Below are positions 32,968-43,787 of a DNA stretch of 64,000 nucleotides, piece after piece; positions within the stretch are counted from its first letter, which is position 1, and every line of letters begins with the position of its first letter. The position numbers and the translations under genes are program-made. The DNA comes from Casuarina equisetifolia (taxonomy: Eukaryota; Streptophyta; Magnoliopsida; Fagales; Casuarinaceae), in assembly GCA_028551475.1 (NCBI GenBank), contig CM052361.1, positions 1,371,501 to 1,435,500 of the forward strand, read 5' to 3'. The notes below the pieces were generated by a model. That model made no database searches and was not told where the DNA came from. It was given only the letters and a program-made list of their open reading frames with translations.

Positions 32968-33080
32968 GGTAAAGAATCAGTGTTAGAAAACTTGGCAAGG
33001 CTTTGGAAGAAGATGCCTTCAGGTTAGTCTTGCATAACAACAATGGCCCCAAATTTCCCCTTGAGCTTTCGGTTCCAAAG
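32968..33080 (+). other. Decayed copy of the 37-codon block after unit 4
   Basis: This is homologous to 15375-15485 and carries one added base near its start and a stop in the middle (AGGTTAGTC). It ends before GTATGC like the unit 2 copy. It is not translatable here, and the family is unknown. Confidence 0.35.
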
Positions 33081-33773
33081 GTATGCTAAATCTCCTTGTT
33101 AATTATATTTTCATGTTATCATGGCATGTATCATTATACATTGTCCGAAGTTGTTACATGGAAGGTCATCATTCAGTGATCTTTCAGACATGGATGGTCG
33201 CATGCTTGCAACTGATGTTCAAATTCTGATTATGATAATGTAGACCTGTGTGAACAAGCAAGCTCTGCTGCATTTGCAAGAAGAGGTGTGTGTAGGTTCT
33301 GTGGTGCATCTCAGCAAATGTTCTGAAGAGTGTGACTAACTAAATAAGAAGTCTTGTATATGGTAATTTCTAAATTTGTTGCATAACTTTGATATTAATG
33401 TAATGTGAGTTGCAAGATGAAAAAGAGAACAACTGGTGTATATATTTTGTAATGCTAAAGTCTAAATATGAGGCACCTGCCGTGCCAAAGTCTCTTTTGT
33501 TTTATCCAACCGGCCTGGTCTCAAGCGGACTCAGGCTTGAGCTGAGAAGTATCTGCCGGGCCCAACATTATCACCAAGTTGGACCCACTTGTTGAATCCG
33601 CCGATAACTTGATCGTTGATTTGTCAACACTGCTTCCTAGTTTTCAGTTGGGGGGCACGCGCGCCCACCTGGAGACAACATAAACAACGTTGTTTAAACG
33701 AAATAGAAACCTTCTTTTTCTCTCCCCCACTGTCAGCAACGCATTCCTCAGCTCTTGTTCTGCGTTATAAGCC
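33081..33773 (+). promoter_or_regulatory. Unit 4 flank and 5' flank of unit 5
   Basis: Downstream flank sequence up to about 33480 is followed by the AAGTTGGACCCACTTGTTGA / GATTTGTCAA module (about 33568-33630) also upstream of unit 2. The leader CCTTCTTTTTCTCTCCCCCA then leads into the ATG at 33774. Sharing this module fits the sister relation of units 2 and 5. Confidence 0.5.
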
Positions 33774-34271
33774 ATGGCAACTCAGTTCCTTTCGTCATCT
33801 TCCAAAGCTAGTTCGGATTACGACGTCTTCCTGAGTTTCAGAGGCGAAGATACCCGCAAGAACTTCACCGATCATCTCTACAGGGCCTTAGTTCAAGCCG
33901 GAATTTTCACCTTCCGAGATAAGGAGGAGCTTCGAAGAGGGAGGACCATCTCTACCGAATTGCGCAACGCGATTCGTGGATCAAGGATTTTCATTATAGT
34001 TCTCTAAACACTGTGCTTCTTCCGCATGGTGTCTTGATGAACTTGCAGAGATCGTGGACTGTTGTAGAAAGAAGACAACCCACACTCTTTTCCCGATATT
34101 TTATCACGTTGACCCCTCGGATATTCAAAAACAAACCGGGACTTTTGCAAAAGCATTTGCTAGACATGAGAATCGGTTTCGCACCAATATGGCGAAGGTA
34201 GAGAAGTAGAGAGAAACTCTTATTGAAGCTGGGAGCTATTCTGATTGGGACGTCTATAGCATGGCAAATGG
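33774..34271 (+). pseudogene. TIR exon of unit 5 (frameshift plus stop)
   Basis: The exon is open from MATQFLSSSSKASSDYDVF through GSRIFIIVL, then TAA at 34005-34007 follows a two-base loss in the GTTTTCTCT stretch. The rest continues in another frame with WCLDELAEI-like sequence and a TGG-to-TAG stop at 34207. The donor reads GGGTAT, so this is the only unit without the TAA stop overlapping the donor. Confidence 0.8.
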
Positions 34272-34838
34272 GTATTTTATGTAGCACTTGACTCATAGTT
34301 CCTCTTTTTTTTTTAATATCTATTTCTTTATAAGATAGAGAAAAATTCATTGCAAATACATATTTTTTACCTAAAAATGGATTGTAAAAAACAAAACGTA
34401 ATTTTTTAGTTTAGTTGTCCGTGGGTTCTCTTTCATGTCTGGTCGCTTTAGCTGAATTACTTGATGTTTTCCTCTTATTTTTCACCCTACCACGGTTTAA
34501 AGATCATGCCACCTAAATGGTTAGAATTAGCATTGACTTTCTACTCTTACCCTTTGGGGGAATTATATTGTAATCATATTGTCCTTAAAGCCCTTAATTC
34601 ATGGACTTACCCAAGAGTTAAGACCGAAAAATAAAGCATGGTTTATAACATCCCGAAACTTTGAAAAAAAAAACCATGGATATTTAAATGATATAATTTA
34701 ATTGCTTGTAATGATGAAAGAGTGCCAAAGGATTAAGATAATAACGTTCTTTGTAATAGATGATACCTTTTTTACCTCTCTAATTTTTTTCTTAATGTTT
34801 ATCTTCTAATTTTATATTCTATTTATTATGATAAGTAG

Positions 34839-35932
34839 GTATGAAGGGAAGTTCATTGAAGGAATTGTTGATCAAGTTTTGAGTGAAATGGGCCCTATTC
34901 ATTTTCATGTTTTTGAGTATCCAATAGGAATAGATTCTAAAGTTGAAGAGGTGAAAGATTTATTAAATCTTGAAACAAGTAACATTTGCATTGTTGTCAT
35001 TTGTGGCCATAGGTGGTATTGGTAAAACCACCATAGCAAAAGCTCTTTATAATAAGATATATTTTAAATTTGAATGATTTAGTTTCCTTTCGGACATCAA
35101 AGAAACTTAAAAAAAGGTTGGGGGTTTAGTTAAGTTACAAAATCAACTTCTTTATTACATCTTGGAAAAGGATTTAAGGATTGATAATAATAGTAAAGGA
35201 ATTGAATTGATCAAGAAACTACTTAAAAGAAAAAGAGTCTTTATTGTCCTTGATGATGTAGATGTCTTAGACCAAATATGCAAATTGTTTGGAGACTTAA
35301 AATGGTTTGGCTTGGGAAGTAAAGTCATTATTACAACTAGGGATGCACATTTACTAACTCAATTAGATGTACATGGGAGATATAAGGTCTTAACCTTGAA
35401 TGAATCAAATTCCATTGCACTTTTTAGTTGTCATGCCTTTGAGATGGCCTATTCCAGAATGGATTTGCAAGAGCTTTTGATTAGTGCAATGAACTATGTT
35501 GAAGGACTTCCATTAGCTCCTAAAGTTCTAGGTTCTTTTTTGAAAGGGAGGAGTTTTGTTAAATGGAAAAATGAATTGGAAAAGTTGCAAAAGAAACCAA
35601 ATGAGAAGATTCAAGAGTTACTTAGGGCAAGTTTTGACTTACTAGATATGGATACAAAGGACATATTTCTTGATATTACATGTTTCTTTCTTGGTATAGA
35701 GAAATACCATGCAACCAAAATATTAGAAGCTTGTGGTTTATTTCCTTATAGTGGTATGAAAATTCTTAAGCAAAGATCTCTTTTGATAATTAAGAAAAAC
35801 AAGTTGCAAATGCATAGTTTGATACAACATATAGGGAGAGAAATTATTTGTGAAAAAGCAAATTATTTTCTTGAAAATTATAACAGGTTGTGGTCTTATG
35901 AAGATAGTTTAGATATCCTTAGCAAACAAAAG
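34839..35932 (+). pseudogene. NB-ARC exon of unit 5
   Basis: After the frameshift and stops near the P-loop, the exon is open from about 35162 onward (271 codons, running past the mutated donor). This stretch includes kinase-2 VFIVLDDVDVLDQI, GSKVIITTRDAHLLT, GLPLAPKVLGSFL, FLDITCFFLGIEKYH and the MHS form of MHD at 35810-35818. The donor position reads AAGGAAAGA where other units have AAGGTAAGA. Confidence 0.82.
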
Positions 35933-36125
35933 GAAAGAGTTTTATACATTTATCTTTTTTCCACATATGCATCCTAGTTTGAATTAGATGATAATGCTAC
36001 TCGTAATTGTAATTAAGGAAACAAATAATATTTTAAAACTATCAAAGTTCTATAAAATTAAATAGAGTTCTACATTTGGAAAACTCAAGGATGAGAACTA
36101 TTGATCTAATTGTCTTTTTTGCTAG

Positions 36126-37363
36126 GGGTCACAACATGTGAGAGGTCTCAACTTAAATTCACTTGAATTAGAAAATGTAAATTTGGAAACGAAAGCATTT
36201 ACAAATATGAAGAATTTAAGATTTCTCCAAATTAATGCTATACATCTCACGGGAAACTTCAAACATCTGTCCAATGAGCTAAGATGGCTTTCTTGACATA
36301 AGTACCCTTTACAATTTCTACTACAAAATTTTCATTTAGAGAATCTTGTTGTTCTTGACCTACAAGATAGCAAAATTGTTTAGATTTGGAAGGCTTATAA
36401 GGTATAATAACATTGTATTTCTATATAGATGTTAGATGTATGACATATAAAAACTTTTCAATTATTTGATTTTCTTTTGATTTTGTTTCTATAGATACTC
36501 AATAAGCTAAAAGTCCTTAATCTCCAAAATTGTGAAGATCTCATCAGATCACCTGACTTTTCTCAAGTTCCACATTTGGAAATATTGATACTTGAAAGTT
36601 GCATAAGTTTGACAGAAGTTAATGAGTCCATTGGATCTTTGAAAGGCCTTCTTAAGTTGAATTTAAAAGGATGTATAAGCCTTGAAAATCTCCCAAGTAG
36701 CATTTTTAACTTAGAATCACTCAACATTCTTGCATAAGAATTTTTGAGTTTTCAAAACAAGTGGGGAGTTTGATGGCTTCAACAAAGGTGCATGGAAATG
36801 AAACTCTTGAACAAAGATCATTCTTCTTTGGTCATTTGAAGAATTTCAAAATTGAATTATTTGGATGTAAACATAGATTCTTAGATTCTTGGTTATCAAG
36901 TTTCTCACGTTGGATATCCTCGAAAAGTTCAATCCACATGAGTTCACTAGTGGTTATCATTTCTAGATTCCATTCTTTAGAAAAGCTATATCTCAATGAT
37001 TGTGATTTGTCTAAAGATAACTTTATTAGTGACTTTAAAAATTTATCTTCACTCATATGTTTGGACTTATCTGAAAATAATTTTCGTCATACACGTCATG
37101 GCATGAATCGTCTTCCTAAACTATTGTTGTTATAGTTGAGGGGTTGTAGTTCTCTTCAATCAATTCCAGGAATCCCTCCAAGTTTGAGGTGCTTAAGTGC
37201 ATTAAACTGTCCCTCCTTGAGAAGCTTGCAGACGAACTTACCATTATTGGACATAGAGCGTTCGCCAATTTTTTTTGTATATGAATCCAACGATTGGTTT
37301 ACTTTGCAGAGGTTGACATCTTTTCCCTTCCTATGGATTGAAATACAAAGGAATATTTTACAG
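36126..37363 (+). pseudogene. LRR exons of unit 5
   Basis: The exons are 36126-36401 and 36495-37363. The first has stops (TGACATAAG near 36295 and TTTAGATTTGG near 36379). The second has a deletion near 36732, where CTTGCATAAG replaces the longer LDLSQC-coding stretch, and TAG at 37133. Repeat units such as LEKLYLNDCDLSKDNF and LICLDLSENNFRHTR remain visible. CT and AT microsatellites (37364-37408) start the next intron. Confidence 0.75.
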
Positions 37364-37383
37364 GTCTCTCTCTCTCTCTATAA

Positions 37384-37414
<31 letters not shown>

Positions 37415-37726
37415 CCGGTTTCCTTTGCAGAGGTTTTCTATGTGTATGATTTTTTTTCTTTTCCTTTTTGTATTTTAATAGCAGATGTCAGGCGAGAGCA
37501 CCCAATTTTGTATCGTTTTACTCCAAACTACAGAGGTTCTATATTGGTTCCACTACAGAGGTTATATATATCGGTTAACTTTGCAGAGGTTTTCTATGTG
37601 TATGATTTTTTTTTCTTTTCCTTTTTGTAGTTTGATAGCAAATGTCAGGTGAGAGCACTCAATTTTGTATCGTTTTTCTCCAAACTACAGATGTTCCATA
37701 TTGGTTCCGCTACCAGGCAATTGGAC
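37415..37726 (+). repeat. 156-bp tandem duplication over the C-JID acceptor of unit 5
   Basis: The segment from CCGGTTTCCTTTGCAGAGG through the first C-JID codons is repeated with a period of 156 bp (compare AGGTTTTCTATGTGTATGA at 37431 and 37587). The first copy keeps a usable acceptor (ATAGCAG before ATGTCAGG, exon start 37485). In the second the same site reads ATAGCAA (37636-37641). Confidence 0.8.
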
Positions 37727-37753
37727 GTTCAGTATCCTTCCGGATACCTCTCA

Positions 37754-38272
37754 CGAGGGGGTCACCCACGTTGGGGGAGACATGTTCGAGGCCATTCCTA
37801 ATGCTGACGCAATTATCATGAAGGTTTGTATTTTGTTGCCTATGGTGTCCCTAAATCTCTTTAGATCCTTTCTTCCAAAACATGATTTTAATTTGGCCTT
37901 TCCTAAATCCAATACTACTAGAAAAATATTCACTCTAGAAAATAAACTTCATGGCATGTAATGTCGGTGCAGTGGGTTCTACACGATTGGAGTGATGAAA
38001 ACTGCATCAAGATTTTGAAGAACTGTCGAAAAGCAATACCACAAAAGAGTGGAAAGGTTATCATTGTTGAAGTTGTCTTCAACGAAGATAGGAATGAGAA
38101 ATTTGATGAGTTGAACGTGGTCTTGGATTTGCTGATGATAGCGCACAGCACCGGTGGAAAGGAGAGGACTGAGCTTGAGTGGAAGAAATTATTGGAGGAA
38201 GGAGGCTTCTTTCGCTACAAAATTACTAAAATTCCTTCAATACCATCCGTTATCGAGGCCTATACCGAGTGA
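37754..38272 (+). pseudogene. 3' half of a plant O-methyltransferase gene
   Basis: Two exons, 37754-37823 and 37973-38272, are separated by a 149-nt intron (GTTTGT...GTGCAG). They encode GVTHVGGDMFEAIPNAD, then WVLHDWSDENCIKILKNCRK, VIIVEVVF and an EEGGFF...IPSVIEAY ending with TGA at 38270-38272. This is the C-terminal SAM-dependent domain of the COMT-like plant family (phenolic, flavonoid or alkaloid substrates), and HDW carries the catalytic histidine. The N-terminal dimerisation half and the SAM glycine loop are missing. The fragment joins the unit 5 C-JID exon in a different frame. The substrate cannot be inferred. Confidence 0.82.
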
Positions 38273-38621
38273 CAAACTTGCTGCTGTGAAGAAGCACGTA
38301 CCAATAAGGTGTCTTTATCCCCGCCCTGTTGTTTGGGCAGAAGGTAAACCGAGTTAAAAAATAAATAAAAATTAAGGTCGATGGCATGAAGACGGGGGGC
38401 CAACAATGTCATCAACTGTTGGGTTTAGGTCAGGCGTCTACAATCTCAACTAGATTGAACCCAATTGTTAGTGTTTACTCTTCCTTTTCCTAGTATCGTT
38501 ATGCTTGGCCACTATTTCCTGTTTATTTCATGATTGTTTAAGGCTATTGCGAAAGCTCTTTCCGTCTCTTTTACTATTATCATCATTGTTAAATAGAATG
38601 ACGCATAAAAACTGTTTCATA
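38273..38621 (+). other. 3' flank of the O-methyltransferase fragment
   Basis: Downstream sequence contains AATAAATAAAAATTAA near 38361 as a possible polyadenylation context. No further coding is seen before the LTR element. Confidence 0.4.
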
Positions 38622-39143
38622 TGTTAGGATTGGTGGAACAATTAAGTTAAAGGGTATGGTTGTCATTACAATCAGGGGTCTTTATGTAATTGTGGAACTA
38701 GAAAATATCTTCTAGATGTAGTGGATTTCCTAGTAGTGTTGGATTAGGATTCTTATCCTTATTCCTAGTAGTGTTGGAATAGGATTCTTATCCTTATGTG
38801 GAAGTAGGTTTTCCTAGTAGTATTCAACTAGGATTCCTTGAGGGTTTCTCTATAAATAGGAGAAGTATAGACAAACCTAGTGGGCAAATTGAAAGAGTCC
38901 CCATGGGGGGCTAATTGTTGAAGAAGGCCCCTCTCATGAATTCTAGTTGATGAAAGAATCCATAAGATACCTATTTGAGGAGAGGGAATGTATGAGAAAA
39001 TCTAATGAGAAGAGACTACAGGGGACGTAGGACATTATGATGTTCCGAACCTCTTAAATCTGTTGTGTTTGGGTGTGTGCGTTCTTATATTTGTGTGTTC
39101 AATCTTTATGTGGATGATGCGACTTTGTTGAATTCTCCCAACA
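38622..39143 (+). repeat. 5' LTR of the non-autonomous element
   Basis: The LTR starts with TGTTAGGATTGG and ends TCTCCCAACA, two bases before the primer-binding site. It contains an internal duplication of TTCCTAGTAGTGTTGGAWTA and a TATA box at 38851. Confidence 0.8.
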
Positions 39144-39984
39144 AGTGGTATCGGAGCCATGGTTTTGGATCCCAACAAATGGTATGGGAGACAAGTTTGG
39201 TTTTTAACAAGTGATACGGTGAGCGTGGACCGTGGAAGATCGGGACCAAAGATGATAGATCGAACATGGTGAACGCAATTGAAGAAGCAGATTGATGTGT
39301 TTTAAGGTGAGATTTTCTCTTTCCCTAAATCCAATTTGATTTTTTGGATGATATTGATGTAGATCAACTGGAATACATTGTTGGAGTTGTGGATTGAGGT
39401 TTGCAAAGTGCAGATCTATGTCTCTCTGTCTATATCTGAGCATTTGGCTCAAGTTGTGGTGTTAGATGACAGAGAATGATGGAGATATTGATGTTTGAGG
39501 GGGAGCACTTTGTTAAAGTTGTTGATGAATTGTTGATTGAAGGGGAGCATGTTATGCTCCTATGTTGACGTAATGCTCCTATGTTGATGTGATTGATGAA
39601 GTACAAATTTGGGATTTTTCAAGTCTGTCAATATTCAGATGAGGTGTATTGAGACTCCGACGGTTGATTCCAGGGAAGCACCACCAAATCTGGATAGGAG
39701 GTGGACTCTTCATTGGAGATTTTGAAGAGTGATCTCAATTGTTGTGGAAGTCCTATGATTTTTACTTTTATTGAGGGCCTCATGGTGGAGGACAAATTTA
39801 GATGGAAGAAGCCCATGATGATGTGCGGATGCCTAGAAAGAAACATGGCTTAGGAGAGGTGCAACCTAGAAGAGGCTGTAGTGGAAGTGCCTAAGGAGGT
39901 ATGACCTAAGAAAGGCATGGTTTAAAGAAAAGGCAAGATGGCACAGTTGATGTGGGCTTGTTTTGAAGATAGGTTTGTTTAATC

Positions 39985-40160
39985 TTTCTCTATAAAAAAT
40001 ATTGTGGTTATAGAAGTTGAAGAGAGTTTTTTTTTTGCAATCTTCTCTTTCAAAAGATTGTGGTTGAAGAGAGTTTACTTAGTCTTTCTCTGTCCAAAGA
40101 CTATAGCTGTAGAAGTTGAAGAGAGTTTCTCCAATCTTTCTCTTTCCAAAGATTGTGGTT
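39985..40160 (+). repeat. Minisatellite inside the non-autonomous element
   Basis: Variants of AAAGATTGTGGTT ... GAAGTTGAAGAGAGTTT ... TCTTTCTCT recur three to four times with a spacing of roughly 60 bp just upstream of the polypurine tract. Such repeats are common in the internal regions of non-coding LTR elements. Confidence 0.6.
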
Positions 40161-40241
40161 GTGTAGTTAATAATTTGAAGAGATTTTCTATACTTTCCTA
40201 TGGTGCAGGGATGTTGCACTAAATTGTTCCAAGGGGGAGAT

Positions 40242-40753
40242 TGTTAGGATTGGTGGAACAATTAAGTTAAAGGGTATGGTTGTCATTACAATTAGGGGTC
40301 TTTATGTAATTGTGGAACTAGAAAATATCTTCTAGATGTAGTGGATTTCCTAGTAGTGTTGGATTAGGATTCTTATCCTTATTCCTAGTAGTGTTGGAAT
40401 AGGATTCTTATCCTTATGTGGAAGTAGGTTTTCCTAGTAGTATTCAACTAAGATTCCTTCAGGGTTTCTCTATAAATAGGAGAAGTATAGACAAACCTAG
40501 TGGGCAAATTGAGAGAGTCCCCATGGGGGGCTAATTGTTGAAGAAGGCCCCTCTCATGGATTCTAATTGATGAAAGAATCCATGAGATACCTATTTGAGG
40601 AGAGGGAATGTATGAGAAAATCTAATGAGAAGAGACTATAGGGGACGTAGGACATTATGATGTTCTGAACCTCTTAAATCTATTGTGTTTGGGTGTGTGC
40701 GTTCTTATATTTGTGTGTTCAATCTCTATGTGGATGATGTGACTTTGTTGAAT
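40242..40753 (+). repeat. 3' LTR of the non-autonomous element (3' end missing)
   Basis: The repeat matches 38622-39133 but stops at TTGTTGAAT, and the next bases (GTAATGGAAG) match neither the LTR end nor the left flank. The terminal CA is therefore missing. Confidence 0.78.
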
Positions 40754-43000
40754 GTAATGGAAGAATAAATGATTGGACATGCATCTTAGCCCTATGGATT
40801 TTGCATATGACTTATCAATACCGCAAACCTTTTAAACTTAGAGAGGGATTATGTTACGTTAATATTTTACATGGAATCTTAGTGCTCTCAACTATTCTTA
40901 GAGCAATCATTTAAACACACACACATATGTGTATGTATCTATAATAAATTATCTTTGACAAGGGACCTCCACCAATGCTGCCCCCAAGACCTATCCAACG
41001 GCATTTGTTATGGGAGAGAAACATCTGGCAGCTGAGTCTATTCCGCAATGCATATCGCGTTAAGTTAAAAGAAAAAAGCCCTAGTTGATAATGGTGACAA
41101 GGAGAAAGAGGCCTTTCAACTCAGTTAACCCGGGCCCTATACAAACGTTTGAAAATGGGATGAGTTCTGCTACAACAGCCCACGAAAGGGCGGCTTGTGC
41201 CCTGTAGATTCAACTTCTTGACCTCTTCTGTTTCTTGGGGTGGTACAGCCCATGGATGTTACAGCAAATAAAACCTGTGATAAGGTGTCGCAGGAGAAGA
41301 CAGCACAAAGCGTGGTTAATAAAGCGGTAGGCGATCCCACTTTTAGGTACATTGAACCTTAAAGGTTACACTTTATTTTGCTCTAGAACCCAAGTTCAAT
41401 TCAAAGAACAAGCAATGCTTAAACCAGTCCATGGCAGCTATTTCTTTTCGTTAGAAAATTCCCATCATTGATTTTGCTTTTAAGTCAACATGTTCTGGGT
41501 GAGATTCGACAAAGTTTGCCGCTCATTAACTCATTCTTTGACTAAATGAACTGCTGACATGTTATCAAAGAAGCACAGTCATATACCTGTTTAAGGAAAT
41601 ATGAGGACTAAGCTCATAACTTTATTTATTATACACATTTTCAACAGAAAACAAAGACCAAAACTAAAACTCTGAACAGCTTGTGGTCTCTCCCCTCAAG
41701 TTCCATTTCCTGTTCATCGTGGAAGAGAGAGAGAAAGAGTGGTACTATTAGATTTAATGGCATTATGATGAGTCATATGGACGGGATCATTCCACGTGGG
41801 TTTTTTGTTTGTCCACGTGTATTAGCACTTGGAGCGTTTTCTTTTCGTAAGGGAAGAGTGCACTTCTTTTTGCTTGTGAGCAGTGTCATGTCTCCTCTTG
41901 TGGTGCGTGGGGTTGTACGGTGATTAGAATGAAGCAATTTAAGGATTGTTTGGCCAAAAACTATAAAAGAAATGCTTCTTAGGAGGTAACTCAAGCATTA
42001 TGTTGGTTCTTTTGTTGGAAGTTTTGTCACCACCATCTTCTCAAAGCTCTATATGGATATAACCTACAATCAGGGGAGTATTCTCATTCCTTTTACCTTT
42101 ATTTTTGCTTTATTTTATTTTTTTATTGAGGACAATGCTTCATTCAAGTTTGGGGGTGAGGAAAGAAACTTTATGCTAAATCTGATTTTTAAATTTTTCT
42201 TAGCGATTCTTAAGGAAGTGTAGATTTTGTTCAAACCTGCAATTGTAATGTGAGTTAGGTATGATTCTGATTATGTTGATTCATCTATTGAGCACTAAAA
42301 GTCCTTCATTTTTTAAATTGTATGTATCTCTAGAGAACATTCATATGAAGTATGCAATTGTCTTAGATCTCACCTAGATCTTAGAATTTATTTGATTTTC
42401 TCTTGAGGCGAAATCCTAGGTTGTGTCTAACTGAAAAAATGATTTAGGCCTTCTTTGGATCATTTAAGTCTTTCAAACCAACCTTGTTTATTTATCCCTA
42501 GTCATCCCGCTGAGCCTTGATTCTTATCTTTTTTTTTTTAATGACACCCACATATATATACCTTTGAGCCATTGAAAAATTCTCCTATTGTCCCACACCC
42601 ATGAACATGCTAATTGTTAAGCTAACAAAAGTTGAGAGAAAGATGGAGCATGAGAAGAAATTGATTGTAATGATTGTGTGAGGCATAGTATTAGCACGAG
42701 TTAAAAAAAATATCTTTTATATTTAAATATTATAATATCTTACAGGTTTAAGTTGACTTCTTCTTAAAATATCTTACTGAGGAGAATGGTTTTATAAGCT
42801 TATAAGAAAAATTATATATATCATTTTTTCTAATATGAGTCACCTAGAGCATTCGATCTTTCTATTCAAGTTCAATCTTTCTAACAATGAAAGATTAACC
42901 CATTTTTTCAATTGAGTTAGATACATGGGGACACTAACTTTAATACCATGTTAAAAAGTATAAAGTCAAACTCAAAATTTAACTTATGAGTGAGGGAGAT
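40754..43000 (+). other. Gene-poor spacer upstream of unit 6
   Basis: About 2.2 kb in which I recognise no gene, RNA or repeat family. G-box-like CACGTG cores occur near 41794 and 41814. Short open frames near 41170-41352 and 41681-41994 have no recognisable content. Homology to the unit 3 promoter begins near 43000. Confidence 0.4.
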
Positions 43001-43288
43001 ATTTTTTTTATATTAAACATTGTCAAGAATCATATATTTTACATGTTTGTCTTTTACCCTTGACACACTAGACAATCTCATACACTTTCAATGAACCATG
43101 CCGAAAAGAAAATGAAGATGGGGAAAAATAATCGGTGAATCAGTCAAAAGCAACCGCGTTGTTTAATGAGAAGTGAAACCTTTTCTTGCTCCCATCGTCG
43201 TATCTAAAGATAAAAAAACCCTTCTTCTTTTTTCCCCGACTCTTAGCTACACATTCGTTAACTCCCACTCTGATCTACAAGCTCTTCC
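43000..43288 (+). promoter_or_regulatory. Promoter and leader of unit 6
   Basis: The sequence is homologous to 17280-17460 upstream of unit 3. It includes GAAAAGAAAATGAAGATGGG and the CGGTGAATCAGTCAAAAGCA repeat motif, present here about once. The CCCTTCTTCTTTTTTCCCC leader follows. It marks units 3 and 6 as promoter sisters. Confidence 0.5.
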
Positions 43289-43787
43289 ATGGCAACTCGA
43301 TTCCTTTCATCGCCTTCCAAAGCTAGTTGGCACATGACGTCTTCCTGAGTTTCAGGGGTGAAGATACCCGCAAGACCTTCACCGATCATCTCTACAAGGC
43401 CTTAGTTCAAGCGGGACTTTACACCTTCAGAGATAAGGAGGAACTTCAAAAAGGGAGGACCATCTCCGCCGAATTGCGCAAGGCGATTCGAGGATCAGGG
43501 ATTTTCATTGTGGTTTTCTCTAAACACTATGCTTCTTCCACGTGGTGCCTTGATGAACTTGTGGAGATCCTGGATTGTTGTAGAAAAAATACATTCTACA
43601 CTCTTTTCCCGATATTTTATCACGTTGACCCCTCGGATGTTCGAAAACAGGCTAGGACATTTGCAAAAGCATTTGCTAGGCATAAAAACGTGTTTCACAC
43701 TAATATGGCGAAGGTAGAGAAGTGGAGAGAAGCTCTTACTAAAGTTGGGAGCTATTCTGGTTGGGATGTCTCGAGTGTTGCAAATGG
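43289..43787 (+). pseudogene. TIR exon of unit 6 (early one-base frameshift)
   Basis: The conserved ATG lies at 43289, but GGCACATGAC replaces the GGGATCATGAC of other units near 43329, so the start and the TIR body are in different frames. From about 43330 the domain is open (HDVFLSFRGEDTRKTF, YASSTWCLDELVEI with the catalytic glutamate). It reaches TAA at 43789-43791 after the donor. No in-frame ATG restores the N-terminus. Confidence 0.8.

Larger units (their letters stand above)
33774..37753 (+). pseudogene. TNL unit 5: disabled copy truncated by an O-methyltransferase fragment
   Basis: The inferred exons are 33774-34271 (TIR), 34839-35932 (NB-ARC), 36126-36401 and 36495-37363 (LRR), and a broken C-JID exon (37485 to about 37753). 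The TIR exon has lost two bases near 34003 and gained a stop at 34207. The NB-ARC exon has one extra base just before the P-loop (near 35010) and stops at 35075 and 35108, both shared with unit 2. Its donor reads GA instead of GT (35933-35934). The C-JID start is duplicated over 156 bp and then joins foreign sequence at about 37753, so the rest of the C-JID, the terminal exon and the tail are absent. Confidence 0.88.
38622..40753 (+). mobile_element. Non-autonomous LTR retrotransposon
   Basis: Two direct repeats, 38622-39133 and 40242-40753, are both 512 bp and differ at about 12 sites. The 5' LTR seems to continue to 39143 (TCTCCCAACA), giving TGTTAGGA...TCCCAACA ends. The primer site TGGTATCGGAGCC (39146-39158) follows, complementary to initiator tRNA-Met with one change. 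A polypurine tract AAGGGGGAGA ends at 40240. A TATAAATAGG box lies at 38851 and 40471. The 1.1-kb interior has no gag or pol, so movement would need a helper. The 3' LTR lacks the last 10 bp and no target duplication is found. Confidence 0.88.

Noticed and set aside
38622..40753. A solo LTR pair or simple tandem duplication
   Set aside because: The initiator tRNA-Met primer site after the first repeat and the polypurine tract before the second show a true LTR element with an interior.
41170..41994. Short open frames on both strands in the spacer before unit 6
   Set aside because: No motif, no splice context and no homologous copy elsewhere in the window.
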